This document shows positions 45,117-54,903 of a stretch of 64,000 nucleotides of DNA, piece by piece (position 1 is the first letter of the stretch; each line of letters begins with the position of its first letter). Where the stretch lies: NCBI GenBank assembly GCA_947488305.1, contig CANKZM010000001.1, forward strand, positions 186,001 to 250,000. The letters are read 5' to 3'. This DNA is from an uncultured Roseobacter sp. GTDB lineage: Bacteria; Pseudomonadota; Alphaproteobacteria; Rhodobacterales; Rhodobacteraceae. The notes beneath the pieces were generated by a model. The model saw only the letters and a program-made list of their open reading frames with translations, did no database searches and was not told the origin of the DNA. Both the position numbers and the translations under genes were made by a program.

Positions 45117-46268
45117 ATGAAAATTGCCTTGCCTGATGCCTCAGGAGTACTGAATGACTACCAGCTGGAGGGAACACCCATTGCGCAGGCCCGCTTGGCG
45201 CAAAACGCATCGCGCGTTGTTTTTTCTGCGGCACATGTCGTGGCGGACCCGTTTAGCGAAGCGGACCCTTTTGGGTCAGCCGCAGTGGATTGGAGTGCGA
45301 CAATGTCCTTCCGCCGTTACCTGCATGATCTGGGGTTGGGCATTGCTGAGGCCATGGATACGGCGCAACGCGGCATGGGACTTGATTGGAACGGTGCGTT
45401 GGAGTTGATCACACGTACCCGACAGGAACTGCCGGATGCACTGGTATTCAACGGATGCGGAACGGATCAACTTGATCCGAGTGAGGCCCATTCGGTCAAT
45501 GACGTAGTCGCAGCCTATCTTGAACAGGTTGAAGCCATTCAGAGAGTTGGCGGGCGGATCATTTTGATGGCAAGCCGGGCGTTGGCGCGTGTCGCCAAAG
45601 GGCCAGAGGACTACCATTTGGTATATGAAAGGGTGCTGTCTGCCTGCGACCAGCCGGTGATCCTGCATTGGCTCGGGCCCATGTTTGACCCACAACTGGC
45701 CGGGTATTGGGGGAGCGATACGTTCGAGGCGTGCTTAGAGACCTGTTTAACGATGATTGAGGCGAACCAATCCAAAGTGGACGGCATCAAAATATCGCTG
45801 CTGGATAAGAAAAAGGAAATCCTGATGCGGCGTCGGCTGCCTGCTAGTGTCAAAATGTATACCGGAGATGACTTCAATTATCCCGAATTGATCGAAGGCG
45901 ATGCCCACGGATATTCCCACGCTTTGCTCGGCATCTTTGATCCCTTGGCACCGGCGGCGGCGGCGGCTGTCTCAAGGCTATCAGATGGCGATGCAGAAGG
46001 TTTTCGCGCAGTCCTTGACCCGACTGTACCGCTGGCCCGGCAGATATTCCGTGCCCCGACGCAATACTACAAGACGGGGGTGGTTTTTCTTGCCTGGTTG
46101 AACGGGTTCCAGGATCATTTCGTGATGTTGAACGGCGCGCAGGCAGCGCGGCCGTTGCCTGATTTTGTCACGATCTTCAAACAGGCGGATTCTTGTGGTC
46201 TATTGCGTGATCCTGATCTGGCCATTGCGCGTATGAAACGCCTGCTCGCGATCTACGGCGTCGCCTGA
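45117..46268 (+). CDS. DUF993 family protein (DapA-like TIM barrel)
   Basis: 383 residues, DUF993. These proteins are distantly related to dihydrodipicolinate synthase/aldolases and sit in sugar catabolic clusters. Visible are the hydrophobic barrel strands and conserved VILHWLGPMFDP, SKVDGIKISLLD and MYTGDDFNYPELI, the lysine in GIKISL being the likely Schiff-base residue by position. Its role might be retro-aldol cleavage of a keto-sugar acid. Overlaps the next gene by one base. Confidence 0.85.
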   Translation: MKIALPDASGVLNDYQLEGTPIAQARLAQNASRVVFSAAHVVADPFSEADPFGSAAVDWSATMSFRRYLHDLGLGIAEAMDTAQRGMGLDWNGALELITRTRQELPDALVFNGCGTDQLDPSEAHSVNDVVAAYLEQVEAIQRVGGRIILMASRALARVAKGPEDYHLVYERVLSACDQPVILHWLGPMFDPQLAGYWGSDTFEACLETCLTMIEANQSKVDGIKISLLDKKKEILMRRRLPASVKMYTGDDFNYPELIEGDAHGYSHALLGIFDPLAPAAAAAVSRLSDGDAEGFRAVLDPTVPLARQIFRAPTQYYKTGVVFLAWLNGFQDHFVMLNGAQAARPLPDFVTIFKQADSCGLLRDPDLAIARMKRLLAIYGVA

Positions 46269-47125
46269 TGCGGGACTTTTCGCAGAATCATTCGGCTCTT
46301 GCCCTCAACACAGCATCTTTGGGACATAATCTTGAGGGGTACGGGGCAGGATGGTCGCCTGAGCAGGTTATCGATGCATGTGCGGCACGTGGATATGGTG
46401 GAATCGTTTTTTGGCGGCGTGAGATTGGCGCACGCGCTCAGGAAATCGGTGATCGGGTTCGGGCTGCGGGGCTGCAGGTGGCAGGACTGTGCAGGACACC
46501 GTTTCTTACCGGTCCTCTCGTGCCCGGAGACGACGCAGCAATCATGGATGACTTTCGGGCTTCCATTGATATGGCTGCGGCGCTTGGCACGCGGGTTCTG
46601 ACGATTGTGACCGGCGGGATTGAGCCCAACACCAAAGGTCCGATTGAAAGCCAGAAAACCCTTGCAGACCGGATTGCGCGGGCGGTGGACTATGCCGCGC
46701 AACGTGAGGTGAGTTTGGCGCTCGAACCTCTCAACCCGGTCTACGGTGGCGATCGCACCTGTGTGATGACGACCCAGGACGCGCTGAACGTCTGCGATAT
46801 GGTTGGATCCGACAGGCTGGGGATTGCAGTAGATGTCTATCATGTCTGGTGGGACACGACATTGCCCGACGCGCTTGCCAAAGCGAAGGGACGCATTTTG
46901 GGATATCACCTGTGCGATTGGCTTGCAGAGACAAACGACATGTTGCTGGACCGCGGCATGATGGGCGATGGCGTGGCGGATTTGCGCGCGATCCGTGGGT
47001 GGGTAGAAGACGCAGGTTACACCGGTCTTTGTGAGGTGGAAATCTTCAGCGCGGACAATTGGTGGCAGCGTGACCCCGAGGATGTCTTGGATATCATTGT
47101 TGACCGGTTCCGGACCGTCTGTTGA
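46268..47125 (+). CDS. Sugar phosphate isomerase/epimerase-like (xylose isomerase-like TIM barrel)
   Basis: 285 residues, AP-endonuclease-2 superfamily fold as in IolE, IolI and hydroxypyruvate isomerase. Metal ligands likely include the Glu of SLALEPLNPV, the Asp/His of IAVDVYHVWWD and the Glu of GLCEVEIFS. Shares one base with DUF993 (TGATG), so they work together. Its presence supports a carbohydrate-like substrate for this region. Confidence 0.86.
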   Translation: MRDFSQNHSALALNTASLGHNLEGYGAGWSPEQVIDACAARGYGGIVFWRREIGARAQEIGDRVRAAGLQVAGLCRTPFLTGPLVPGDDAAIMDDFRASIDMAAALGTRVLTIVTGGIEPNTKGPIESQKTLADRIARAVDYAAQREVSLALEPLNPVYGGDRTCVMTTQDALNVCDMVGSDRLGIAVDVYHVWWDTTLPDALAKAKGRILGYHLCDWLAETNDMLLDRGMMGDGVADLRAIRGWVEDAGYTGLCEVEIFSADNWWQRDPEDVLDIIVDRFRTVC

Positions 47126-47149
47126 AACCAACATACCTATTTTGGTTTC
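47124..47149 (+). terminator. Hairpin after the sugar isomerase gene
   Basis: GAAACCAA (47124-47131) pairs with TTGGTTTC (47142-47149), eight pairs, ten-base loop, starting at the stop codon. No T-run. A second stem GAGTGAC/GTCACTC (47189-47208) lies further on, near the end of the convergent gene. Together they may separate the two transcripts. Confidence 0.4.
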
Positions 47150-47215
47150 GAACCAAGCCCTTTGCATCTGGAAGTGAGCTGCCGATTAGAGTGACACCTT
47201 GGTCACTCGAAAAAC

Positions 47216-48313
47216 TCAGCCAGAGACGCGGGAAATAACCTCTTTGGTTACCGCCACGGTGCCCATGTCGCCTCCAAACTCCATTGGGCGCAGTGCGTTT
47301 TCTTCGAATCCCTCTGCGACAGCATTCTCGATAAGAACGGCGGCGTCTTCGAAACCAGAGTTCTCCGTCTTTTCCGCCAGATAGTCGAGCATCATCGCCC
47401 CTGACAGGATCGCGGCAAGCGGATTGGCTTTGTCCTGACCCATAATATCCGGGGCACTTCCATGTGCCGGTTGGAAAAGGGCAGTTTGGTCCCCAATTTC
47501 ACCGCAGGCAGCCATGCCCATCCCCCCGACAAGACCGCCCGCAAGATCCGACAGGATGTCGCCAAACATGTTCTCCATCACGAGAACATCAAAATCCCAT
47601 GGGTTGCGGACAAGGTTCAGAGCTTGAGCATCAACGTAAGCGTAACCGGTTTCGACGTCAGGGTAGAACCCTGAAATCTCATCATAGATCTTTCGGAAGA
47701 ATGCCATTGAGGTAAAAACATTCGCCTTGTCGACGCAGGTCAGCCGTCCGGGATGTCCACGCGTTTTGCGTTTCTCGGCCAGCCTAAAGCCGAAGTGATG
47801 CAGTTTCTCTGTCGTCGTGCGGGTAATCCGCAATGTGTCCCGAACTTCCTCGTCACCAATCACCTGGCTACGACCATGAACAGCGGCAGAGTAAAACAGC
47901 CCTTCGGTGGATTCGCGCAGGATGACCAGATCAATTGCGCGGGCTCTTGGATCCGCCAGGCGCTGCGGTACGTTGGGGTAGGCTTTTACAGGGCGGACGC
48001 CAGCGTACAGACCAAACTGGTCCCGCAATCGCAGATGAGGGCTGATTTCCGTCCCATCTTCATGACGTACGGATGGCAATCCTATTGCGCCCAGAAAGAT
48101 CGCGTCGGCCTTGCCAACTTTTTCCTCGCCGCCAGGTTCGATATCGCGCCCGGTCTCTTTATAGAAACCGGCTCCGGCGAGTGTTTCTTCTACGGCCAGA
48201 GCACATCCGCCAATCCGTTTTGTCGCAGCATGCACAACTGTAAGCGTGGCATCTGCCACGTCCTGACCGATCCCGTCGCCTTTGATGAGGGCGATCTTTG
48301 CTTGATGGGTCAT
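47216..48313 (-). CDS. Isocitrate/isopropylmalate dehydrogenase family protein (tartrate dehydrogenase-like)
   Basis: 365 residues, beta-decarboxylating dehydrogenase fold: [25 protein letters not shown], the substrate lysine and tyrosine region and the metal aspartates in [20 protein letters not shown]. Not a standard LeuB, because the N-terminal loop and [11 protein letters not shown] segment fit tartrate/3-isopropylmalate-like subgroups. The frame extends to 48430, but ATG 48313 gives the family N-terminus. Acts on an unknown malate-like hydroxy acid. Confidence 0.87.
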   Translation of the reverse strand: MTHQAKIALIKGDGIGQDVADATLTVVHAATKRIGGCALAVEETLAGAGFYKETGRDIEPGGEEKVGKADAIFLGAIGLPSVRHEDGTEISPHLRLRDQFGLYAGVRPVKAYPNVPQRLADPRARAIDLVILRESTEGLFYSAAVHGRSQVIGDEEVRDTLRITRTTTEKLHHFGFRLAEKRKTRGHPGRLTCVDKANVFTSMAFFRKIYDEISGFYPDVETGYAYVDAQALNLVRNPWDFDVLVMENMFGDILSDLAGGLVGGMGMAACGEIGDQTALFQPAHGSAPDIMGQDKANPLAAILSGAMMLDYLAEKTENSGFEDAAVLIENAVAEGFEENALRPMEFGGDMGTVAVTKEVISRVSG

Positions 48314-48632
48314 GACATGCTCTCGCTCGCTCGTAGCGTAGCCGTCCGGGAAGACTTTAAGCTGCAATGCGATGAGATGAACTTGATGCTGTGCGAGCAG
48401 CCCTCTCGAACCCAGCGCCTGTTTGCGCAAAATACTACTGCGACCATCTGAGCCCTCATGAAATCAGCCATTAACCTCACAAACCAGTACTTGTCGTTTC
48501 AGAATTTCACCAGCAATTTTTGATGAATTTCAGGTGTATAGCTCGCTTGGCGCCGGTTGGCTGTCTTACCTGCTGGCCCGCTCTCGGAGAGCGAGGAAAA
48601 CAGGATGTGTTCGATTGTCGCAAAGCGCGGGC
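48314..48632. other. Intergenic region between oxyR and the dehydrogenase gene
   Basis: About 320 bases upstream of the dehydrogenase and downstream of oxyR. A short stem CGCTCT/AGAGCG near 48580-48593 could end the oxyR transcript. No gene with a ribosome site is seen; open frames here are extensions or antisense of the neighbours. Confidence 0.5.
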
Positions 48633-49541
48633 TTACCCGACCTCGACACTGCTTTGTTTGCAGTGTGTTCGAACAATTGCACCAATTTGCATCAGTTGCT
48701 CTGACAGCGGATTGGTTTTGCGCCAAACCAGACCGATGGTGCGCGCGGGACGGGGGGGTGGGAATCTGGAAATTGCGACCCGTGCGGAACGTGTTTCCAA
48801 ACTGACTGCCATGTCGGGGATGAGGGTCACGCCCATTCCCGCACCTACCATTTGTACCAGCGTCGACAACGAGCTTCCTTCCATGAGCTTGTAAGGTTGT
48901 GCGTTTCCAATCTGGCAGAAAGAAAGCGCCTGATCGCGAAAACAATGACCTTCTTCGAGCAAAAGCAACCGCATGGTCTGAAGGATCTCGGGCGAGGGCA
49001 CTGGATTGCAAGCGTCTTCCGGCGTGCGGACCAGAACAAACTCTTCATCAAACAGCTCAAATTCTCTTAGCGCAGGCTCCGAGATGGGCAGGGCGACCAT
49101 GGCAAGATCCAGGTGTCCCGCCTGTAGCTCGTCGATCAAGGTGCCGGTGATCGCTTCACGCAACTCCACGTCCAGATCAGGCAACCTCTGCGAAAGGGTT
49201 CTGACAACATCCGGCAAGAAATAGGGGGCGACCGTCGGGATGATCCCGAGCCTTAGCCTGCCAGTAAGCGGACCCTTTGCTGCGCGTGCCAGATCTTCAA
49301 GCTCATCTACCGAAAGCAGGATCTGTCGCGCTTTGCGTGCGAGGTTCTCTCCAACCGGTGTCAAACGCACCTGACGGGCGTTGCGTTCAACCAAAGCTGT
49401 GCCAAACATGGCCTCCAGCTCCTTTATCTGCAGTGACAAGGCCGGCTGGGAAATCGAGCAGGCGTTGGCAGCATGCCCAAAGTGCTTTTTTTGAGCCAGA
49501 GCTTCGAAATATCGAAGCTGTTTCAGAGTGAGTCCTTTCAT
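48633..49541 (-). CDS. oxyR: Hydrogen peroxide sensor OxyR (LysR family)
   Basis: 302 residues. N-terminal winged helix (LKQLRYFEALAQKKHFGHAA) and a LysR effector domain. The redox cysteines are C200 and C209 in EEGHCFRDQALSFC, eight residues apart as in E. coli C199/C208, so peroxide can form the disulfide that activates the protein. Divergent from katG, the usual target. Confidence 0.93.
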   Translation of the reverse strand: MKGLTLKQLRYFEALAQKKHFGHAANACSISQPALSLQIKELEAMFGTALVERNARQVRLTPVGENLARKARQILLSVDELEDLARAAKGPLTGRLRLGIIPTVAPYFLPDVVRTLSQRLPDLDVELREAITGTLIDELQAGHLDLAMVALPISEPALREFELFDEEFVLVRTPEDACNPVPSPEILQTMRLLLLEEGHCFRDQALSFCQIGNAQPYKLMEGSSLSTLVQMVGAGMGVTLIPDMAVSLETRSARVAISRFPPPRPARTIGLVWRKTNPLSEQLMQIGAIVRTHCKQSSVEVG

Positions 49542-49550
49542 AAGTTCAGC

Positions 49551-51835
<2,285 letters not shown>

Positions 51836-51842
51836 GAATTCT

Positions 51843-51874
51843 GATGCGGGCGGGTTTTCCGCCCGCATCTTCTT
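51843..51874 (+). terminator. Terminator of katG
   Basis: GATGCGGGCGG (51843-51853) and CCGCCCGCATC (51859-51869): 11 perfect pairs, loop GTTTT, then TTCTTG. It starts seven bases after the katG stop. Confidence 0.82.
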
Positions 51875-52034
51875 GTCCATAGCGCAAGCACAACCTCCTA
51901 CAAACGCTACAGATTTTCGCTTTCTTGTCGGAAAGCGCCCATCCGCCTGAACTCCTGTTGAGCAGTCCCCCAGACAGTTTCCCGGAAGTGTGGTACAATA
52001 TCTCGTAGGTAGTCAGAAATCTCGGGGGGCTGAA

Positions 52035-52343
52035 ATGCATTCTGATCTGCACACCAGACGAAAACTCTGCTTCGTTGCTTATGCGGAGTATCTAAAGGCT
52101 GACAAGGCGTGGACAAGCGCGCTGGCCGAGGCATCAGACCTTGTCCCCGATGTCGTCGGACATGGGTATTGGCGGCTGGGTGACCGTGGCTCGCCGATAC
52201 GCATCTTGTATGAACGTCGCGACCGCGCCTTGCAAAAAATGGTCGTCGCGCATGGAAAGTTCAAAACGGCGAAGACACGGCTGGCTGAGCAGTCGCGCGA
52301 CATATCGGGTGCCTTTCGGGGCCGGGTAACAATGGACGGGTGA
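52035..52343 (+). CDS. Hypothetical protein, small, charged
   Basis: 102 residues, no family recognised. Mostly helical by composition (Lys, Arg, Ala, Leu rich), with no signal or membrane segment. GGGGGG before ATG 52035 (MHSDLHTRRKLCF); the frame is open to 51990. The gene lies alone, convergent with the FAD monooxygenase; the opposite strand also has an open frame here (52134-52595), but it overlaps the monooxygenase gene. Moderate confidence that it is a gene. Confidence 0.5.
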   Translation: MHSDLHTRRKLCFVAYAEYLKADKAWTSALAEASDLVPDVVGHGYWRLGDRGSPIRILYERRDRALQKMVVAHGKFKTAKTRLAEQSRDISGAFRGRVTMDG

Positions 52344-52365
52344 TCTTGGGCGAGCCATCCTGTCC

Positions 52366-53643
52366 TTAGTCCGCAACTCTTTCGCAGGGCAAAATCGTAG
52401 GCGGCGCAGCGTTAAGCTGTTCGACTGCAAAACCTGCGGCTTCCTTGTAGGACGCCATGAACTTTTTTCGTTCCGGTGCCGGAATGACAGTTTCGATATC
52501 GTCAAAGATGCCGCCACACCTTGCATGGAGGAGATCCAGCAAGCCAAACGGTCCTGCTTCGCGATTGCGCAAGACCAGTTTTGACACAGGTGCACAAAGC
52601 TCTGAATCGTAGGCGGCTAACGCCTCTGGCGACACGCCATGGCGGATGAATTTCGCGCCAAGAACTCTGGCATCTACAACGGCTTGGCTCGCGCCGTTAG
52701 ATCCGGTTGGGTACATCGCATGCGCCGCGTCTCCCATCAACGCAACCGGTCCATCAACCCAGGTGGCGACCGGGTCGCGGTCGATCATCGGATTTTCATA
52801 GACGCAATCAGCGGCGGAAAGAAACGCCGGTACGTCAAGCCAGTCATACCTAAACTTGTCGAAATGATGGATGAAATCATCCAATTGGGCCGAGCGGAAC
52901 CAGCGATCTGGTTGCCAGCCGCTTGTGTCCTCCGCTGTCACTTCCGCGATCCAATTGATCAGCACCATGCCTTTGGCATCCGGAGGGGAAATTGGATAGA
53001 TCACCATGCGCTGCTGATGGGTGCCAAGACCCACGAATGATCCGCTCGTGCGTAGCGGTTTGGCCCGGACAGTGCCGCGCCACATAAGCGCGCCTCCCCA
53101 GTGGATTGGGGGTTGCTTCGGATGCATCTGCGCGCGAACAGAAGAATGAATGCCGTCAGCACCAATCAGCAGGCGGGCCATAAGCGTCTTTGTCTGACCA
53201 TCAGACTCTGTCACTTGAACACCGACGCCGTCCTCAAGGCGCTGGTATCCTGTCACTTTTTGCCCAAACAAGACGGCCTGCGATCCCAGACGATCTTGCA
53301 CCGCCGCATAAAGAGCCATGTGTAACGCGCCGCGATGAACAGCGTATTGCGGCCATTTATATCCAGCGGCAAGACCACGCGGTTCAACATGGACCTCTTT
53401 GCCGTTCAGGCCCAGAAGCGCCCATTCACTGGCCTCGACTCCGACGCGGTCCAGGACATCTTGGTCGAGGCCGAGGTCAAAAAGTTCGCGGACAGCATTA
53501 GGTTGCAGGTTGATACCGACCCCTAAAGGGCGCATCTCGCGCGCGCTCTCCAATACAATGCAGGATACGCCGATCTGGTGCAGTGTCAGGGCGAGCGTCA
53601 ACCCGCCAATACCGCCACCAGCGATGACAACTGGTTTGGTCAT
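52366..53643 (-). CDS. FAD-dependent monooxygenase (salicylate hydroxylase-like)
   Basis: 425 residues, class A flavoprotein hydroxylase. GxGxxG motif VIAGGGIGGLTLALTL, DG motif LLIGADGIHSSVR and GD motif ALMGDAAHAMYPTGSNGASQ. The family hydroxylates aromatic or polyene-type compounds using NAD(P)H and oxygen. No ring-cleavage gene is next to it, so the substrate is open. Faces away from the puc cluster and has a large hairpin in its leader. Confidence 0.9.
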   Translation of the reverse strand: MTKPVVIAGGGIGGLTLALTLHQIGVSCIVLESAREMRPLGVGINLQPNAVRELFDLGLDQDVLDRVGVEASEWALLGLNGKEVHVEPRGLAAGYKWPQYAVHRGALHMALYAAVQDRLGSQAVLFGQKVTGYQRLEDGVGVQVTESDGQTKTLMARLLIGADGIHSSVRAQMHPKQPPIHWGGALMWRGTVRAKPLRTSGSFVGLGTHQQRMVIYPISPPDAKGMVLINWIAEVTAEDTSGWQPDRWFRSAQLDDFIHHFDKFRYDWLDVPAFLSAADCVYENPMIDRDPVATWVDGPVALMGDAAHAMYPTGSNGASQAVVDARVLGAKFIRHGVSPEALAAYDSELCAPVSKLVLRNREAGPFGLLDLLHARCGGIFDDIETVIPAPERKKFMASYKEAAGFAVEQLNAAPPTILPCERVAD

Positions 53644-53669
53644 TTTTGCAAGTTAGGTCGAAACATCAC

Positions 53670-53701
53670 GACGGTCACGCGGGAATTTCCGGGTGACCGT
53701 C
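53670..53701. promoter_or_regulatory. Inverted repeat between the FAD monooxygenase and the repeat-protein gene
   Basis: GACGGTCAC (53670-53678) and GTGACCGTC (53693-53701), nine perfect pairs, 14-base centre. It lies 27 bases upstream of the monooxygenase ATG and downstream of the puc operon end. Either a puc terminator without T-run or an operator for the monooxygenase. Confidence 0.4.
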
Positions 53702-53808
53702 ACAGCACAATCGAGTTTAGGTTCAGGAGCTTGCCGTAGTGAAGACCGGCATTCAGTGTACTCATCCAAAGCAAGCTCTGCTTTCAAATACCCTTACCGT
53801 ACAATCGC

Positions 53809-54903
53809 CTAGGCCGCGTTTGTTTTGGTATGTGGAAAGATGAAGTTCGCCATGTACTTATGCCCCGGCACGATATGTCCGAATGGGAAGTTCGCCATGT
53901 GCTTATGCCCCGGCACAATATGTCCGAAGGGGAATTTCGCCATGAACTTATGCCCGGGCACGATATGTCCGAAGGGGAATTTCGCCATAAACCTATGCCG
54001 CGGTACAATGTGGCCGAACGGGAATTTCGCCATGAACTTATGGCCCGGCACGATATGGGCGAAGGGGAATTTCGCCATGTATTTGTGACCAGGCACCAGC
54101 GAGTTCTCGCCCTGTTTGCCGTTGATGAGGAGAGGGAAGGGCCAGTTCGCCATGCGCTTGTGACCGGGTACGAGATGCGCGAAGGGGAACTTCGCCATGA
54201 ATTTGTGCCCCGGTACGATATGACCGAATGGGAACTTGGCCATGAACTTGTGGCCCGGAATCAGCAAGCCGAAGGGAAAGCGGCCGTAACGTTTGTTTCC
54301 GGGCAACAACAGGCCAATAGGCTTATCCGCCTGATGCTTATGATCAGGAATCAGGAAGTCGAAAGGAAAGCGGCCATAGCGCTTAGTCCCCGGCAACAAC
54401 AGCCCTATCGGCCAGCTCGCCATGCGTGCGTGTCTCGGGAAAACGAAACCATCTGGTGGAGGTCTGCGGATGATCAGCGGAAGCGGCCAATCCGCCATGT
54501 AATACCCGGTCGGGTTACGATCACGAGACCGGCTGAGGATCAGCGGGTGGTCCGTCAGGATAAAGTCTTTCTTGCCGGGTCTGTCTTTAACATAGACTTC
54601 CTCGACAGTATCGCCCATGTCGGCAGCGCCCATCTCAGCGGTGACCTGCCTTGTCAGTTTGGCAGCGCCGAGGGGCTTGTAGGTCGCTTTCGCAAGGAAC
54701 ACCGCACCGCCGGATTCGAGCTTTTTGGCATAGGCTTCTGCGGCTGCCTTATCAACATTCTCCGCCGTCAACTTGTCCACAAGACCATCTGGATCCGTGA
54801 AAACGCGCATGTCCTTTCTTGGGAACCGCTCGAATTGCAACCGTCTCTTGGTGGATAAGGCTTTGGATTCGCTTTCAAAATAACGCGTGATGACTTGAGT
54901 CAT
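53809..54903 (-). CDS. Repeat protein of the puc operon, 15-residue repeats, family unknown
   Basis: 364 residues, no signal peptide or membrane helix. Residues 1-115 form a soluble alpha/beta domain that loosely recalls YflT-like stress domains (YAKKLESGGAVFLAKATY, low certainty). Residues 133-358 are about thirteen tandem 15-residue units, consensus HKFMAKFPFGHIVPG, with Pro-Gly every 15 residues (216, 231, 246; 271, 286, 316, 331, 346). Early units are divergent (NKRYGRFPFGLLIPG), later ones nearly identical; one unit carries a ten-residue insertion (262-271). His occurs at positions 1 and 11 of most units. The ATG overlaps the pucC stop (ATGA), so it is coupled to LH2 assembly. Function unknown; a pigment, metal or membrane-surface binding scaffold is possible. 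Confidence 0.85.
   Translation of the reverse strand: MTQVITRYFESESKALSTKRRLQFERFPRKDMRVFTDPDGLVDKLTAENVDKAAAEAYAKKLESGGAVFLAKATYKPLGAAKLTRQVTAEMGAADMGDTVEEVYVKDRPGKKDFILTDHPLILSRSRDRNPTGYYMADWPLPLIIRRPPPDGFVFPRHARMASWPIGLLLPGTKRYGRFPFDFLIPDHKHQADKPIGLLLPGNKRYGRFPFGLLIPGHKFMAKFPFGHIVPGHKFMAKFPFAHLVPGHKRMANWPFPLLINGKQGENSLVPGHKYMAKFPFAHIVPGHKFMAKFPFGHIVPRHRFMAKFPFGHIVPGHKFMAKFPFGHIVPGHKHMANFPFGHIVPGHKYMANFIFPHTKTNAA
53830..54507 (-). repeat. 45-bp coding tandem repeat array
   Basis: Roughly thirteen 45-base units in phase with the reading frame of the puc-linked repeat protein. Neighbouring units differ mainly at third codon positions (for example gccccggcacgat against gcccgggcacgat), so the protein sequence, not the DNA, appears to be kept. 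The stretch of near-identical units covers about 53854-54252, with one longer unit. Confidence 0.88.

Noticed and set aside
47189-47208. GTGAC-N6-GTCAC as a sixth copy of the catabolic operator
   Set aside because: The half-sites differ (GTGAC, not GTAAC), and it lies between two convergent gene ends; more likely a hairpin.
47753-48451. 232-codon frame antisense to the isopropylmalate-like dehydrogenase
   Set aside because: The opposite strand carries the complete dehydrogenase motifs.
52134-52595. 153-codon minus-strand frame at the end of the FAD monooxygenase gene
   Set aside because: Overlaps the monooxygenase coding region by more than 200 bases and has no recognisable domain.
53830-54507. 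CRISPR-like periodicity
   Set aside because: Units are contiguous 45-bp coding repeats in frame, with no spacers and no cas genes.
53830-54858. Long open frame (342 codons) on the plus strand, opposite the repeat protein
   Set aside because: It is open only because the 45-bp units repeat in phase; it has no ribosome site, and pucC coupling and protein-level conservation favour the minus strand.
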